Shown: positions 19,478 through 28,693, numbered from the stretch's first letter. The stretch is 64,000 nt of DNA from Roseovarius mucosus (GCF_002080415.1 NZ_CP020474.1:930001-994000); one strand, 5' to 3'. Notes: generated from the letters alone by a model not told the origin. Translations and numbers: made by a program.

Positions 19478-20644
19478 TCAAACAGCTTTTTTCAGAGCGT
19501 CAACCAGATCGGTCCGCTCCCAGCTAAAGCCGCCATCGGCCTCGGGCGCACGCCCGAAATGGCCATAGGCTGCGGTGCGCGCATAGATCGGCCGCGTCAG
19601 CGACAGATGCTCACGAATACCGCGCGGCGTCAGGTCCATGCACTGTGCCACGGCCTTTTCAATGGCACTTTCATGCACTTGGCCGGTGCCATGCGTATCG
19701 ACATAGATCGACAGCGGCTTGGCCACACCAATGGCATAGCTCAGTTGCAGCGTGCAGCGCTGCGCCAGACCGGCCGCGACCACGTTCTTGGCCAGATAGC
19801 GCGCGGCATAGGCCGCCGAACGGTCCACCTTGGTCGGATCTTTGCCCGAAAACGCACCACCACCATGCGGGGCCGCGCCACCATAGGTATCCACAATGAT
19901 CTTGCGCCCCGTCAGGCCCGCATCCCCATCCGGCCCGCCGATCACAAAGGTGCCGGTGGGGTTCACATGCCACTCGGTCTCATCGCTCAGCCAACCTGCA
20001 GGCAGAACCTCGCGGATATAGGGCTCTACAATCGCGCGGATGTCATCGCTGGTCTGGCTCTCATCCGCATGCTGCGTCGAAAGCACCAGTTGCGTCACCG
20101 CCACCGGGCGACCCCCCTCATAGCGCAACGTCAGCTGCGATTTGGCATCCGGCCCCAGCGTCGGCTCGGCACCGGATTTACGCACCTCCGCCAACCGCTT
20201 GAGGATCGCATGCGAATAAAGGATCGGTGCCGGCATGAATTCCGGTGTTTCATCCACGGCATAGCCAAACATGATGCCCTGATCCCCGGCCCCGTCCCGG
20301 TCCACACCCTGCGCGATATGCGCCGATTGCGGATGCAGCAGGTTCTGCAATTTCAGAGTACTCCAATGAAAGGCATCCTGCTCATAACCGATGTCGCGCA
20401 CGCAATCGCGCACGATCCCGTCAATCCGGCCCATGAAATCCTTGAGCCGCGACTGATCACTCAGCCCGACCTCACCGCCGACAACCACGCAATTGGTCGT
20501 GGCAAAGGTCTCACAGGCGACCCGCGCATTGGCTTCTTCGGTCAGAAATGCATCAAGAATAGCGTCGGAAATCCGGTCACACACTTTATCCGGATGCCCC
20601 TCCGAAACGGATTCGGAAGTGAAAAGGTAATTCTGTCTTGACAT
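19478..20644 (-). CDS. metK: S-adenosylmethionine synthetase
   Basis: A 388-residue MetK that makes SAM from methionine and ATP. Landmarks are [20 protein letters not shown] (residues 9-28), DQGIMFGYA near residue 122, the phosphate loop [19 protein letters not shown] near 255, and the C-terminal YGHFGR. Typical length and complete. The Shine-Dalgarno GGAGCA (20650-20655) is part of a SAM/SAH riboswitch pseudoknot, so translation is expected to fall when SAM or SAH is high. A good promoter lies at 20704-20732. Confidence 0.98.
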   Translation of the reverse strand: MSRQNYLFTSESVSEGHPDKVCDRISDAILDAFLTEEANARVACETFATTNCVVVGGEVGLSDQSRLKDFMGRIDGIVRDCVRDIGYEQDAFHWSTLKLQNLLHPQSAHIAQGVDRDGAGDQGIMFGYAVDETPEFMPAPILYSHAILKRLAEVRKSGAEPTLGPDAKSQLTLRYEGGRPVAVTQLVLSTQHADESQTSDDIRAIVEPYIREVLPAGWLSDETEWHVNPTGTFVIGGPDGDAGLTGRKIIVDTYGGAAPHGGGAFSGKDPTKVDRSAAYAARYLAKNVVAAGLAQRCTLQLSYAIGVAKPLSIYVDTHGTGQVHESAIEKAVAQCMDLTPRGIREHLSLTRPIYARTAAYGHFGRAPEADGGFSWERTDLVDALKKAV

Positions 20645-20649
20645 GAAGT

Positions 20650-20694
20650 TGCTCCATTTGATGTCACCGCCACGCCAGGAAGCCGTTGTGGGGG
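20650..20694 (-). promoter_or_regulatory. SAM/SAH riboswitch upstream of metK
   Basis: Read leftward, CCAC pairs with GTGG around ACAACGGCTTCCTGGC. The GGCTTCC segment can pair with the downstream GGAGC to form an H-type pseudoknot. The core matches the SAM/SAH riboswitch consensus (CACAACGGCUUCCUGGCGUG followed by AUUGGAGCA) described upstream of metK in Rhodobacterales. The pseudoknot sequesters the metK Shine-Dalgarno, so ligand binding should repress translation. Confidence 0.93.
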
Positions 20695-20703
20695 ATTAGC
20701 GTG

Positions 20704-20732
20704 TGGTTACGCCCCTCTAGAACCTGCGTCAA
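20704..20732 (-). promoter_or_regulatory. metK promoter
   Basis: Read leftward, a -35 TTGACG (20732-20727) and a -10 TAACCA (20709-20704) are separated by exactly 17 bases. Initiation about 7 bases further on would place the 5' end right at the first base of the riboswitch. The promoter starts just past the stop codon of lnt. Confidence 0.65.
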
Positions 20733-20735
20733 TGC

Positions 20736-22256
20736 CTATATGCGCGCGGCCCTGCGCCTGTGATCCAACCGCGACAGCCCCAGCAAAACAAGGAAAATTG
20801 CCAGCATCGGCGCATCGCCCAGCCGCGCATAAACCGTGGGCGGCAAAGGTGGCGGCAGCGCCGCATCGCGCCACCCCGCCTCGCCCAAGGGCAAAGACTC
20901 AGTCACCCGCCCGGCTGCGTCGATCATTGCCGAAACGCCGGTATTGGCCACCCGGATCATCGGCAGGCCAAATTCCGCACTGCGCAACCGCGCCTGCGCA
21001 AGATGCTGATAGGGGCCAGAAAACTTGCCAAACCACGCGTCATTGGTGATGAGCAGGATGAAATCCGCCCGCCCCGGTGCCGCCCGCAAATCCTGCGCGA
21101 AAACCCCCTCGTAGCAGATCAGCGGCAGCGCGCGCCCCAGCGCACCCATCTCGATCACCTGTGCCCCCGGACCAGACGAGAACCCCTGCCCGTCCTTAGA
21201 GGCCATCCCGTGAATACCCCACTGCGCCAAGACATCCCCATAGGGCATGTATTCGCCAAACGGCACCAGATGATGCTTGTCATAAACCGCCGCCACACTG
21301 CCCCCGGCCTCAACCAGCGCCAGCGTGTTGAAAAGACGCAGCTCCTCGCGGCGTTGCAGGCCGACCACCACCGGCACGCCCCCCGCCGCGTCCGAGATCA
21401 CCTCGAGTGTGCGCGCGGCATTCTCGAGCATCACCGGCACCGCCGTTTCCGGCCAGACGATCAGATCGGGCCGCCCCTCGCCCGCCGCCGAAAACGCCAA
21501 TTGGCGGTCAAAGAAGCCTTGGATCTTTTCAGGGTCCCATTTCTCATGCTGCGGCGCGTTGGGCTGGATCAACCGCACTATTGCGGCCTCTGGCCCGGCC
21601 CCCGCGTCAGGCGTCAGCATCGCTCCGACAGGCCACAAAAGCGCCATAGCCCCCAAGGCAGCAAATCCTGCCCGCGCCCCCGTCAGTGCCATCCACAAGG
21701 CCACCGCCGCCAGCAGCACCAGCGCCGTCAACCCAAGCGATCCAAGGTACGAGGCCCAATGCAAAAGTGGCGTGTCGATCAACACATGCCCCGGCTGCGC
21801 CCAAGGAAACCCCGTCAGCACATATCCCCGCGCCAGTTCGACCAGCCCCAGACCCCCGACAAACCCCAAGGCACCGCCGCCAAAGGAACGCCCAAGCCCA
21901 AGGGCCGCCGCCGCAAAAAGCGCAAGCCCCCCAGATAATCCCAACAGGGCAAAAGGGGCCATCCAGCCATGCCGCGCCACATCGACCAAAAACGGCTCGA
22001 TGATCCAGTTGAGCGAAACAAGAAAATAGCCGGTGCCAAAGGCCCAGCCGATCCATGCCGCCTGCCGTACACCCGCAGCGCGCAAGAACACCCCGTACAG
22101 CAGCGCAAAGGCCAGAATGCTCAGCGGCCATGCCCCGACCGGCGCCTGCCCCAATGCGGCCACGGCCCCCAGCGCCCCCAACACCAGAACACGCCCGCGC
22201 CATGACAGGCCCACAACCCGATCAATCAGGGCCGCGGCCCGGCCTGTTTCAGGCAT
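20736..22256 (-). CDS. lnt: Apolipoprotein N-acyltransferase
   Basis: A 506-residue inner-membrane enzyme that adds the third acyl chain to lipoproteins. Several membrane helices fill residues 20-210, then a nitrilase-fold domain (about 225-470). The catalytic triad regions are visible: Glu in VWPETAVPV, Lys in YDKHHLVPFGEYMPY, and Cys in PLICYEGVF. A last helix lies at the C-terminus. The gene starts inside the end of corC (8-bp overlap), in the conserved phoH-ybeY-corC-lnt order. Confidence 0.96.
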   Translation of the reverse strand: MPETGRAAALIDRVVGLSWRGRVLVLGALGAVAALGQAPVGAWPLSILAFALLYGVFLRAAGVRQAAWIGWAFGTGYFLVSLNWIIEPFLVDVARHGWMAPFALLGLSGGLALFAAAALGLGRSFGGGALGFVGGLGLVELARGYVLTGFPWAQPGHVLIDTPLLHWASYLGSLGLTALVLLAAVALWMALTGARAGFAALGAMALLWPVGAMLTPDAGAGPEAAIVRLIQPNAPQHEKWDPEKIQGFFDRQLAFSAAGEGRPDLIVWPETAVPVMLENAARTLEVISDAAGGVPVVVGLQRREELRLFNTLALVEAGGSVAAVYDKHHLVPFGEYMPYGDVLAQWGIHGMASKDGQGFSSGPGAQVIEMGALGRALPLICYEGVFAQDLRAAPGRADFILLITNDAWFGKFSGPYQHLAQARLRSAEFGLPMIRVANTGVSAMIDAAGRVTESLPLGEAGWRDAALPPPLPPTVYARLGDAPMLAIFLVLLGLSRLDHRRRAARI

Positions 22257-23136
22257 TCTTTGCCTCGGGCAGACGCACGCGCACGCGTTTGATGCGCCGC
22301 GGGTCGGCCTCCATCACCTCGATCACCGGCCCGGCGGGATGCTCGATCACCTCGCCACGCACCGGCACCCGGCCAAGCAACATAAAGACCAAACCACCCA
22401 GCGTGTCGATTTCTTCCTCATCGACTTCGTCCGCCTCGGTCAGAGACATCCCAATCTCGGCCTCGAAATCCTCAAGCGGGGTCTTGGCAAGGGCCACGTA
22501 GCAGCCGGGTTTTTCCTGCGTCCAGTAATGATCTTCGTCGATGTCGTGCTCATCCTCGATCTCGCCCACCACCTGTTCGATCAGGTCCTCGATGGTCACA
22601 AGTCCGTCCACCCCGCCATATTCGTCGATCACCAGCGCCATATGCCGCCGCTCGGCCTGCATTTTCTGCAAAAGCACACCAATCGGCATTGACGGCGGCA
22701 CAAAAAGCAGCGGGCGCAGCATATCTTCGAGCTTGAATTCCTCAGTCTCGCCGTTGAACCCATGCTTCAGCGCAAAATCCTTGAGATGCAGCATGCCGAT
22801 GGGCGAATCCAAGGTTCCCTCATAGACCGGAAGACGCGACATGCCGCTGTCACGAAACACATGCACAAGGTCTTCTTTGGAAATCGAATTGGGCACCGAC
22901 ACGATATCGGCCTTTGGAATGGCCACATCCTCGACCGCCATATGCCGCAGATTGCCCATGCCCGGCACGCCGTTGGCTTGCGCCGGATGCTCATCCTCAG
23001 CCGCTTCGGCCTCATCAGTCGTGGAAAAAACCCCAAGGATCCGGCGAAAAAACCCGCCTGATTCCTCTGTTTCCTTGTCATCGTCAGGCTGCGCGCTCTG
23101 CGCTGCCATAGACGATCCGTCGATACTCTCGCCCAT
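22249..23136 (-). CDS. corC: CBS-domain protein, CorC/TlyC family
   Basis: A cytoplasmic CorC-type protein of 295 residues starting at MGESIDGSSM, preceded by GGAAAGAG; a longer in-frame start at 23175 is less likely. An acidic N-terminal region is followed by two CBS motifs (about 65-185; VPNSISKEDLVHVFRDSG and IEDLIEQVVGEIEDEHD mark the core) and the CorC_HlyC C-terminal domain (about 200-285). The family is linked to magnesium/cobalt efflux and to membrane lipid homeostasis, but the biochemical role is unsettled. Overlap with lnt and tight spacing to ybeY indicate an operon. Confidence 0.92.
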   Translation of the reverse strand: MGESIDGSSMAAQSAQPDDDKETEESGGFFRRILGVFSTTDEAEAAEDEHPAQANGVPGMGNLRHMAVEDVAIPKADIVSVPNSISKEDLVHVFRDSGMSRLPVYEGTLDSPIGMLHLKDFALKHGFNGETEEFKLEDMLRPLLFVPPSMPIGVLLQKMQAERRHMALVIDEYGGVDGLVTIEDLIEQVVGEIEDEHDIDEDHYWTQEKPGCYVALAKTPLEDFEAEIGMSLTEADEVDEEEIDTLGGLVFMLLGRVPVRGEVIEHPAGPVIEVMEADPRRIKRVRVRLPEAKNA

Positions 23137-23177
23137 CCATCTCTTTCCAGGTGACGGGGCACAGGGCCCCAGCACGG

Positions 23178-23666
23178 TTAATATGGGTCACTGACCCCAA
23201 GTTTGCCAAGTATCTCCACCTCAGTTGTTTCCATGAGAGTGGCATCTTGGTCACGCACGTGATCATAGCCTAGTAAATGTAACACCGCATGAACGATCAG
23301 ATGCGTCACATGGTCCGCCAGCGGTTTTTCGCCCTCTGCCGCCTCACGCACACAGGTGTCCCAGGCAATCGCAATATCCCCCAGCTCCGGATCGGGGCTA
23401 GGCATGGGGGGCGCAGGGCGTACCCCCGGCACCTCCGCCGCCCTCTCTTCGCTGGGCCAACTCAGCACATTGGTCGGCTGCGGCTTGTCGCGGAAATCCT
23501 CGTTCAGCACTGCAATCCGCGCATCATCACAGGCCAGAATGCTGATTTCCCAATCCTCGGGGTCCATCGCCAGATGCTCCAGCGTGGCTCTTGCGGCGCG
23601 TTCGGCCAAATCCCCCAGCGCCGCCGCCTGCCAGCGGTCGTCCTCGATCACCACATCGCACAGCAT
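23178..23666 (-). CDS. ybeY: rRNA maturation endoribonuclease
   Basis: A 162-residue YbeY. The metal-binding signature HLIVHAVLHLLGYDH (about residues 125-139) carries the three histidines. The upstream NVLSWPS segment is also family-specific. YbeY processes 16S rRNA 3' ends and takes part in ribosome quality control. It sits between phoH (6 bp upstream) and corC in the classical cluster. Confidence 0.95.
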   Translation of the reverse strand: MLCDVVIEDDRWQAAALGDLAERAARATLEHLAMDPEDWEISILACDDARIAVLNEDFRDKPQPTNVLSWPSEERAAEVPGVRPAPPMPSPDPELGDIAIAWDTCVREAAEGEKPLADHVTHLIVHAVLHLLGYDHVRDQDATLMETTEVEILGKLGVSDPY

Positions 23667-23672
23667 GGCGTC

Positions 23673-24677
23673 TTAACCTTCCGCCTCATAGGCCTCGATG
23701 ATCGCGGCCACCAGCGGATGCCGCACCACATCCTTGGACGTGAAGTAATTGAAACTGATCTGCGGAATCCGCGTCAACAGCCGCTCCGCATCGGCAAGCC
23801 CCGAGGGAACACCGCGCGGCAGGTCGATCTGCGTGCGGTCGCCAGTGATCACCATCCGGCTGCCTTCGCCCAAGCGCGTCAGGAACATCTTCATCTGCAT
23901 CGAGGTCGCATTCTGCGCCTCATCCAGCACCACAAAGGCATTCGACAGCGTGCGCCCGCGCATGAACGCCAAGGGCGCAATCTCGATCTTTTTCTCTTCG
24001 ATCAGCTTTTGCACCTGCTTGGCGGGCAGAAAATCGTTCAGCGCATCATAAAGCGGCTGCATATAGGGATCGACCTTGTCCTTCATATCCCCCGGCAAAT
24101 AGCCCAGCTTTTCACCCGCCTCGACCGCCGGGCGGCTCAGGATGATGCGGTCCACATGCCCCTCGATGAACATATTGACCCCCACAGCCACCGCCAGATA
24201 GGTCTTGCCGGTGCCCGCAGGCCCGATGCCAAACGCCAGCTCATGCGCAAACAACGACCGCACATAAGATTTCTGCGCCTCGGTGCGCGGCTCCACATAT
24301 TTCTTGCGGGTCTTGATCTCGACCGGGCCGCTTTTGAACATCTCAAGCTGATCACCCGCATGTGCGCCAGTCTCGACCTCCGATCCGCCCATGCGCAATT
24401 CGCGGTCCACATCGCCGCTCTCAACCGCACGCCCACTCTCCAGCCGGGAATACAGCGCCTGCAACACGCCCGAGGCTTCACGCACCGGTCCATCCTCGCC
24501 CAAAACCGACAAGTGATTGCCGCGCCGGACAATCTGCACCGCCAGCTTACGCTCGATTTCGGCTAGGTTTCGATCATATTCGCCGCAGAGGTCAATCAGC
24601 AGCATGTTGTCGGGGAATTCGATCACGGACTCTTGCAAAGTGCCCAGATCGGCGGCGGGGGGCGGCGCGTTGTTACC
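23673..24677 (-). CDS. phoH: PhoH-like ATPase
   Basis: A PhoH-family P-loop ATPase. The open frame extends further upstream, but the only start with a good ribosome binding site (GGGAG, six-base spacing) is TTG at 24677, which gives 334 residues beginning LGNNAPPPAADLGTLQ (Met in the protein). Walker A GPAGTGKTYLAV lies near residue 155 and Walker B FVVLDEAQNA near 240. The protein is thought to act in RNA metabolism with YbeY, its neighbour. The start codon is inferred and could differ by a few codons. Confidence 0.9.
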   Translation of the reverse strand, partial: GNNAPPPAADLGTLQESVIEFPDNMLLIDLCGEYDRNLAEIERKLAVQIVRRGNHLSVLGEDGPVREASGVLQALYSRLESGRAVESGDVDRELRMGGSEVETGAHAGDQLEMFKSGPVEIKTRKKYVEPRTEAQKSYVRSLFAHELAFGIGPAGTGKTYLAVAVGVNMFIEGHVDRIILSRPAVEAGEKLGYLPGDMKDKVDPYMQPLYDALNDFLPAKQVQKLIEEKKIEIAPLAFMRGRTLSNAFVVLDEAQNATSMQMKMFLTRLGEGSRMVITGDRTQIDLPRGVPSGLADAERLLTRIPQISFNYFTSKDVVRHPLVAAIIEAYEAEG

Positions 24678-24831
24678 CAAGCATATCTCCCACGGGGTCA
24701 GAGGTTCCCCTTTACAGTGCCAAGATGCCGCCGCCTGCGCAAGCAGCCAGCCACGATTCCGTGAAAACCGGCGAAAAAAATGCGGGCCACACCGGGCCCG
24801 CACATTGGTTCAGCATATGGGGCAAGCCCGA

Positions 24832-25137
24832 TCAAATCGGATCGCCGATCAGGCTTGTCGAGCCACCTTTGAAATTGCCCGTCGCCACGGTCGGCGGGGC
24901 GACACCCGAACAGACCGGCTTGCCGAACTTGTCCAAACGCTGCGACAGATACCCCTCGACGCCATCGTCGATGATCCAATGGTCACAGCCGTTGGGATCA
25001 ACCCAAATGCCGGCCTGCATCTGACTCAGATGCCCCCGGTCAAAGATATTCCGGTCTACTGTCTTGTCCGGCCCCGCGTCACAGGCGGCCAACATCCCGA
25101 CGATAGGCAGGGCGAGTGCTAATTTATAGGTTTTCAT
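24832..25137 (-). CDS. Small lipoprotein with a WVDPxGCxHW module
   Basis: A 101-residue predicted lipoprotein: signal sequence followed by lipobox MLAAC (Cys at residue 19). After a short linker comes a 32-residue block, WVDPNGCDHWIIDDGVEGYL and on to KPVC (about residues 45-77), then a Gly/Ser/Thr tail. The same block occurs in the adjacent OmpA-family gene, with most positions identical, including two Cys, one His and two Trp. I do not recognise a named family. The AGGGGG ribosome binding site is good. It lies 12 bp downstream of the OmpA-like gene, so the two form one operon. Confidence 0.8.
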   Translation of the reverse strand: MKTYKLALALPIVGMLAACDAGPDKTVDRNIFDRGHLSQMQAGIWVDPNGCDHWIIDDGVEGYLSQRLDKFGKPVCSGVAPPTVATGNFKGGSTSLIGDPI

Positions 25138-25149
25138 TGCACAGCCCCC

Positions 25150-25725
25150 TCAGCGCCAGCACAGGATTTCGACACGGCGATTCTGCGCCATGCCCTCGGC
25201 GGTGTTGTTCGACGCCTTGGGCACCCGCTCGCCATAGCCGCGGACATCCGCGATGCTTGCGCCGCTGCTGCGGGCAACCGCCGCAACAGAATTCGCCCGC
25301 CGCAGCGACAGGTCCATGTTATACTCATCCGATGCGCGGCTGTCGGTATGGCCAACGATGGTATAGGATACCGCCCCGGCCTGCTGGAAAAACTCTCGCA
25401 GGCGCTGCTGCCCAGAGGCGTGGATACGCGCGCTGTCCGTTGCAAAAAGCTGGTCGGTGTTGACAACGCCGCAGAGATTGACCTCGCGACACACCGGAAT
25501 ACCTTGGCGCGTCACATGCGGGCTCATATAGCCCTCAGCCCCGTCATCCATCACCCAATGTTCGCACCCATCGGGGTCCACCCAGATAGTTGGAATATAC
25601 CGTTCACCGACGACAGTCCGCTGTTGCTGCGCGGATGCGCCACTCGCCATCACCGCGACACCAAGAGCAATGGCACTCGCCCCCCGCATGACCGCGTGAA
25701 GCGTATTCGAAATCCTTTTCGTCAC
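25150..25725 (-). CDS. OmpA-family protein with a WVDPxGCxHW module
   Basis: A 191-residue envelope protein from GTG 25725 (AAAGGA upstream); a longer frame to 25782 lacks support. The N-terminal signal peptide ends near ASGASAQQ. Then comes WVDPDGCEHWVMDDGAEGYM to IPVC, the same module as in the next gene. The C-terminal half is an OmpA-like peptidoglycan-binding domain with TIVGHTDSRASDEYN, LSLRRANSV and the final NRRVEI. The likely role is to tie a periplasmic or outer-membrane component to peptidoglycan; the function of the N-terminal module is unknown. The two-gene unit is inserted between miaB and phoH. Confidence 0.85.
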   Translation of the reverse strand: MTKRISNTLHAVMRGASAIALGVAVMASGASAQQQRTVVGERYIPTIWVDPDGCEHWVMDDGAEGYMSPHVTRQGIPVCREVNLCGVVNTDQLFATDSARIHASGQQRLREFFQQAGAVSYTIVGHTDSRASDEYNMDLSLRRANSVAAVARSSGASIADVRGYGERVPKASNNTAEGMAQNRRVEILCWR

Positions 25726-25798
25726 GACCCCAGTCCTTTTATTGCCCCCCGGATAGAAGCCGAAAGAAAGGCCCCCAACCACTTAATCATGTCAAATA

Positions 25799-25827
25799 GT
25801 ATCAAGTCTTCGCTTAAAGTGAAGCAA
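25799..25827 (-). promoter_or_regulatory. Candidate promoter with embedded palindrome for the OmpA/lipoprotein operon
   Basis: Read leftward, -35 TTGCTT (25827-25822), 17-base spacer and -10 TGATAC (25804-25799). The spacer and part of the -35 are covered by a 17-bp palindrome CTTCGCTTAAAGTGAAG (25808-25824) with one mismatch, a plausible operator position. The surrounding 25783-25912 is unusually AT-rich. Confidence 0.4.
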
Positions 25828-25912
25828 ATTTCACCACATATTGTGTCCCTTAAGGAAACAATGCCACGCTCTGGCCACAATTCACCCAAAGCATACGAAA
25901 ATCGCCTAAGAA

Positions 25913-27235
25913 TCAAGAGGACAGCAAACGCCCAGCCAATGAATTGGGGCCGCTCTCGATGATCTCGACCTGACGCAGATCGCCAATCGCGACATCCCCC
26001 GTGACATGCACCGCATGCAAATGATCCGACTTGCCCACCATTTGCCCCGGCATCCGCCCCGCCTTTTCAAAGAGCACCCCAACCCTACGCCCGACCATCG
26101 CATCTTGTGCGGCGCGCTGCTGACGCGTGATGAGCTCTTGCAAACGATAGAGCCTCTCGGTCTTGACCTCTTCGGGCACCTGCGGACGCTCGGCAGCGGG
26201 CGTGCCGGGACGGGTGGAATATTTGAACGAAAACGCAGACCCATAGTTGACCGCCTCGATCAACTCCATCGTCGCCTGAAAATCGGCATCCGTTTCCTCG
26301 GGAAACCCGACGATGAAATCCCCCGACAACAGGATATCCGGCCGCGCCGCGCGGATGCGCTCGATCAGCCGCAGATAGCTTTCGGCGGTATGGCTGCGGT
26401 TCATCCGCTTAAGGATACGGTCAGACCCGGATTGTACCGGCAAATGCAGATAGGGCATCAGCTTCGCGCACTCCCCATGCGCGGCAATCAGATCATCATC
26501 CATGTCATTGGGATGGCTTGTCGTGAACCGGATACGCTCCAGCCCGTCAATCTCGCTCAAGGCCCAGACAAGCCGCGCAAGGCCCCAATCGCCCCCCTCA
26601 CCGGCCCCGTGATAGGCATTGACGTTCTGACCCAAAAGCGTGATCTCGCGCACGCCGCGCTCGACCAGGTCGCGCGCCTCCTCCAGCACGCGGCCCGCCG
26701 GGCGGCTTACCTCGGCCCCGCGCGTATACGGCACCACGCAAAACGCGCAGAACTTGTCGCAACCTTCCTGCACCGTCAAAAACGCCGTCGGCCCGCGCCG
26801 CGCCTTTGGCCGGTGCCGCAACGTGTCAAACTTATCCTCAATCGGAAACTCGGTATCGAGCGCCTTTTCCCCCGCGCGCACCCGTGCCTCCATCTCGGGC
26901 AGACGGTGATAGCTCTGCGGCCCCACCACCAGATCGACCAGCGGCTGACGGCGCATGATCTCTTCACCCTCGGCCTGTGCGACGCAGCCCGTTACCCCGA
27001 TCTTCAAATCGGGCTTGTCCAGCTTGAGTTGCTTCATCCGCCCCAGTTCGGAATAGACCTTTTCCGCAGCCTTTTCGCGGATATGACAGGTGTTGAGCAG
27101 GATCATATCGGCCTCAGCCGGATCTTGCGTCTCGACATACCCAGACCCGCCCATGGCCTCGGCCATACGCTCGCTGTCATAGACATTCATCTGACAGCCA
27201 TAGGTCTTGATATAGAGCTTTTTCACATCCGCCAT
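25913..27235 (-). CDS. miaB: tRNA-2-methylthio-N6-dimethylallyladenosine synthase
   Basis: A 440-residue radical-SAM methylthiotransferase that acts on i6A37 of tRNA, the step after MiaA (whose gene starts at 63348). The start at [17 protein letters not shown] is chosen for GGAGG eight bases upstream. The N-terminal cluster Cys are in [19 protein letters not shown] and GVTGCVAQ. The radical-SAM motif is [15 protein letters not shown] (about residue 153). A TRAM domain occupies the last 65 residues. It is the first gene of the housekeeping cluster but is separated from phoH by the two-gene envelope insert. Confidence 0.96.
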   Translation of the reverse strand: MADVKKLYIKTYGCQMNVYDSERMAEAMGGSGYVETQDPAEADMILLNTCHIREKAAEKVYSELGRMKQLKLDKPDLKIGVTGCVAQAEGEEIMRRQPLVDLVVGPQSYHRLPEMEARVRAGEKALDTEFPIEDKFDTLRHRPKARRGPTAFLTVQEGCDKFCAFCVVPYTRGAEVSRPAGRVLEEARDLVERGVREITLLGQNVNAYHGAGEGGDWGLARLVWALSEIDGLERIRFTTSHPNDMDDDLIAAHGECAKLMPYLHLPVQSGSDRILKRMNRSHTAESYLRLIERIRAARPDILLSGDFIVGFPEETDADFQATMELIEAVNYGSAFSFKYSTRPGTPAAERPQVPEEVKTERLYRLQELITRQQRAAQDAMVGRRVGVLFEKAGRMPGQMVGKSDHLHAVHVTGDVAIGDLRQVEIIESGPNSLAGRLLSS

Positions 27236-27349
27236 GCGCCCGGCCTCCGCCCTTGGGTTCAAGATGTCTGACTACATCAGGGGAGAGGGCACTTGCAATG
27301 CCTCTGCGTTTGGCGGATTCTGCATCCAAAACCAAGGGTAAAGCCGCGC

Positions 27350-28225
27350 ATGACCGCCCCCGATCTCAAGACCTTTCTCGCCAACCCCGGCAAGGCGCTG
27401 GCCAAGGGGCCCATCGCCATGGTCTTTGCCGAGGATGAAAGCGAACTCAACTCCACCTTGCGTCACCATCTCGACACCGGCTTTGCCGCCGTGCTGCTCT
27501 TTGCCCCCGACAATTTCGCCTTGGCCCGCGACGTGGCAGAGGCACCCGGCCTCAGCCGGATTCGCCATGATCTGTCCTCCGGCGATAGCCTGACCGAGGC
27601 CGTGAATGCGGTCATCGCCGCCGCCCCCGGCCTTTGGATGTATTACTGCTACAACGCCGAATACCTGTTCTACCCCTTCTGCGAGACCCGCACCGTGGGT
27701 GAAATGCTGGCCTTTCACACCGAAGAACGCCGCGATGCGATGCTGACCTATGTGATCGACCTCTACGCCGGCGATCTGGATCGCTATCCCGATGCCGTGT
27801 CCCTTGAGGCCGCGCATATGGACAAATCCGGCTATTACGCCCTCGCCCGTCCCGACCCCGAGAACCACAACCACCCCAGAGAACGGCAGCTCGATTTCTA
27901 CGGCGGCCTGCGGTGGCGCTACGAAGAACACATCCCCGCCAAACGCCGCAAGATCGACCGCATCGCGATTTTCCGCGCCAAACCGGAACTAAGCTTGCGC
28001 GAGGATCACACCTTCTCGGACGAGGAATACAACACCTACGCCTGCCCGTGGCACCACAACCTTACCAGCGCCATCGTGTCCTTTCGCACCGCCAAGGCGC
28101 TCAAGCGCAACCCCGGCTCGACCTTTGACATCCACAGCTTCAAATGGCGCAACTCCATCCCGTTCGAATGGCATTCGCGGCAATTGCTCGATCTGGGGCT
28201 GATGGAACCGGGACAGTGGTTCTAA
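27350..28225 (+). CDS. Putative glycosyltransferase (family 2-like)
   Basis: A 291-residue cytoplasmic protein starting at MTAPDLKTF; a longer in-frame ATG at 27293 has no ribosome binding site. The sequence has an alternating beta/alpha N-terminal half and characteristic blocks MYYCYNAEYLFYPF, TYVIDLYAGDLDRYPDA and a C-terminal HSFKWRNSIPFEWHS. It resembles the roseobacter proteins usually annotated as glycosyl transferase family 2 (Glyco_tranf_2_4-like), but a clear DxD motif in the expected position is not obvious. No gene of a polysaccharide pathway is next to it. It diverges from miaB and converges with a small membrane protein. The function is uncertain. Confidence 0.5.
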   Translation: MTAPDLKTFLANPGKALAKGPIAMVFAEDESELNSTLRHHLDTGFAAVLLFAPDNFALARDVAEAPGLSRIRHDLSSGDSLTEAVNAVIAAAPGLWMYYCYNAEYLFYPFCETRTVGEMLAFHTEERRDAMLTYVIDLYAGDLDRYPDAVSLEAAHMDKSGYYALARPDPENHNHPRERQLDFYGGLRWRYEEHIPAKRRKIDRIAIFRAKPELSLREDHTFSDEEYNTYACPWHHNLTSAIVSFRTAKALKRNPGSTFDIHSFKWRNSIPFEWHSRQLLDLGLMEPGQWF

Positions 28226-28253
28226 GCACGGCTGAAAGCGAACGCACCTAGCC

Positions 28254-28292
28254 AAAGCGTTCTGGTCATTCAACGATCCGCCAGAACGCTTT
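28254..28292. terminator. Convergent-gene terminator hairpin
   Basis: AAAGCGTTCTGG (28254-28265) and CCAGAACGCTTT (28281-28292) form a perfect 12-bp stem with a 15-base loop, with short A and T runs at the ends. It lies between two convergent genes and overlaps the stop codon of the leftward one, so it probably serves both. Confidence 0.75.
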
Positions 28293-28602
28293 ACTCTGTC
28301 GCCCTCAGCAACAGCGCGGTGATCGGCGCAAGCCCGGCATCCTTGGCCACGTCCACGCCGCCATCCACACCGGCCAGCAGGGCACGAACGGCCTCGTTGC
28401 CGTCCATCACGCCCTGCGCCTGCGCCACCAGACGCTGCATCCCGTCATGCACCCCCGGTGCCAGCGCCCGCTCTTGCCATATCGCCAACAGCCCACAAAC
28501 CCCCAAGGAGACCCCTGCCACCCATGTCCAGCGCCGCGCGCGGCGCGCACGGGCGGCGGTTTTGCTTTCGGCGGGATCGGCAAAATGGCGGATGTGTGTC
28601 AT
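28291..28602 (-). CDS. Small single-pass membrane protein, unknown
   Basis: A 103-residue protein starting at MTHIRHFADP, with GGAAGG upstream. A basic, Ala/Arg-rich cytoplasmic segment precedes one helix (about 27-44, WTWVAGVSLGVCGLLAIW). The rest is an Ala/Gly/Val/Asp-rich domain of about 55 residues. I recognise no family. Its stop codon lies inside the convergent terminator. Confidence 0.6.
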   Translation of the reverse strand: MTHIRHFADPAESKTAARARRARRWTWVAGVSLGVCGLLAIWQERALAPGVHDGMQRLVAQAQGVMDGNEAVRALLAGVDGGVDVAKDAGLAPITALLLRATE

Positions 28603-28693
28603 GCCCGCTACCTTCCAAATCCACATGGCAAGACTGTGGCAAGAATTCGGCCAGACCCGGGAATAAACCCCGCAGCCCAGCGTTCACCTGACA

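Noticed and set aside
23289..24566. 425-codon + strand frame opposite ybeY and phoH
   Set aside because: It is antisense to two genes with intact catalytic motifs and has no family resemblance.
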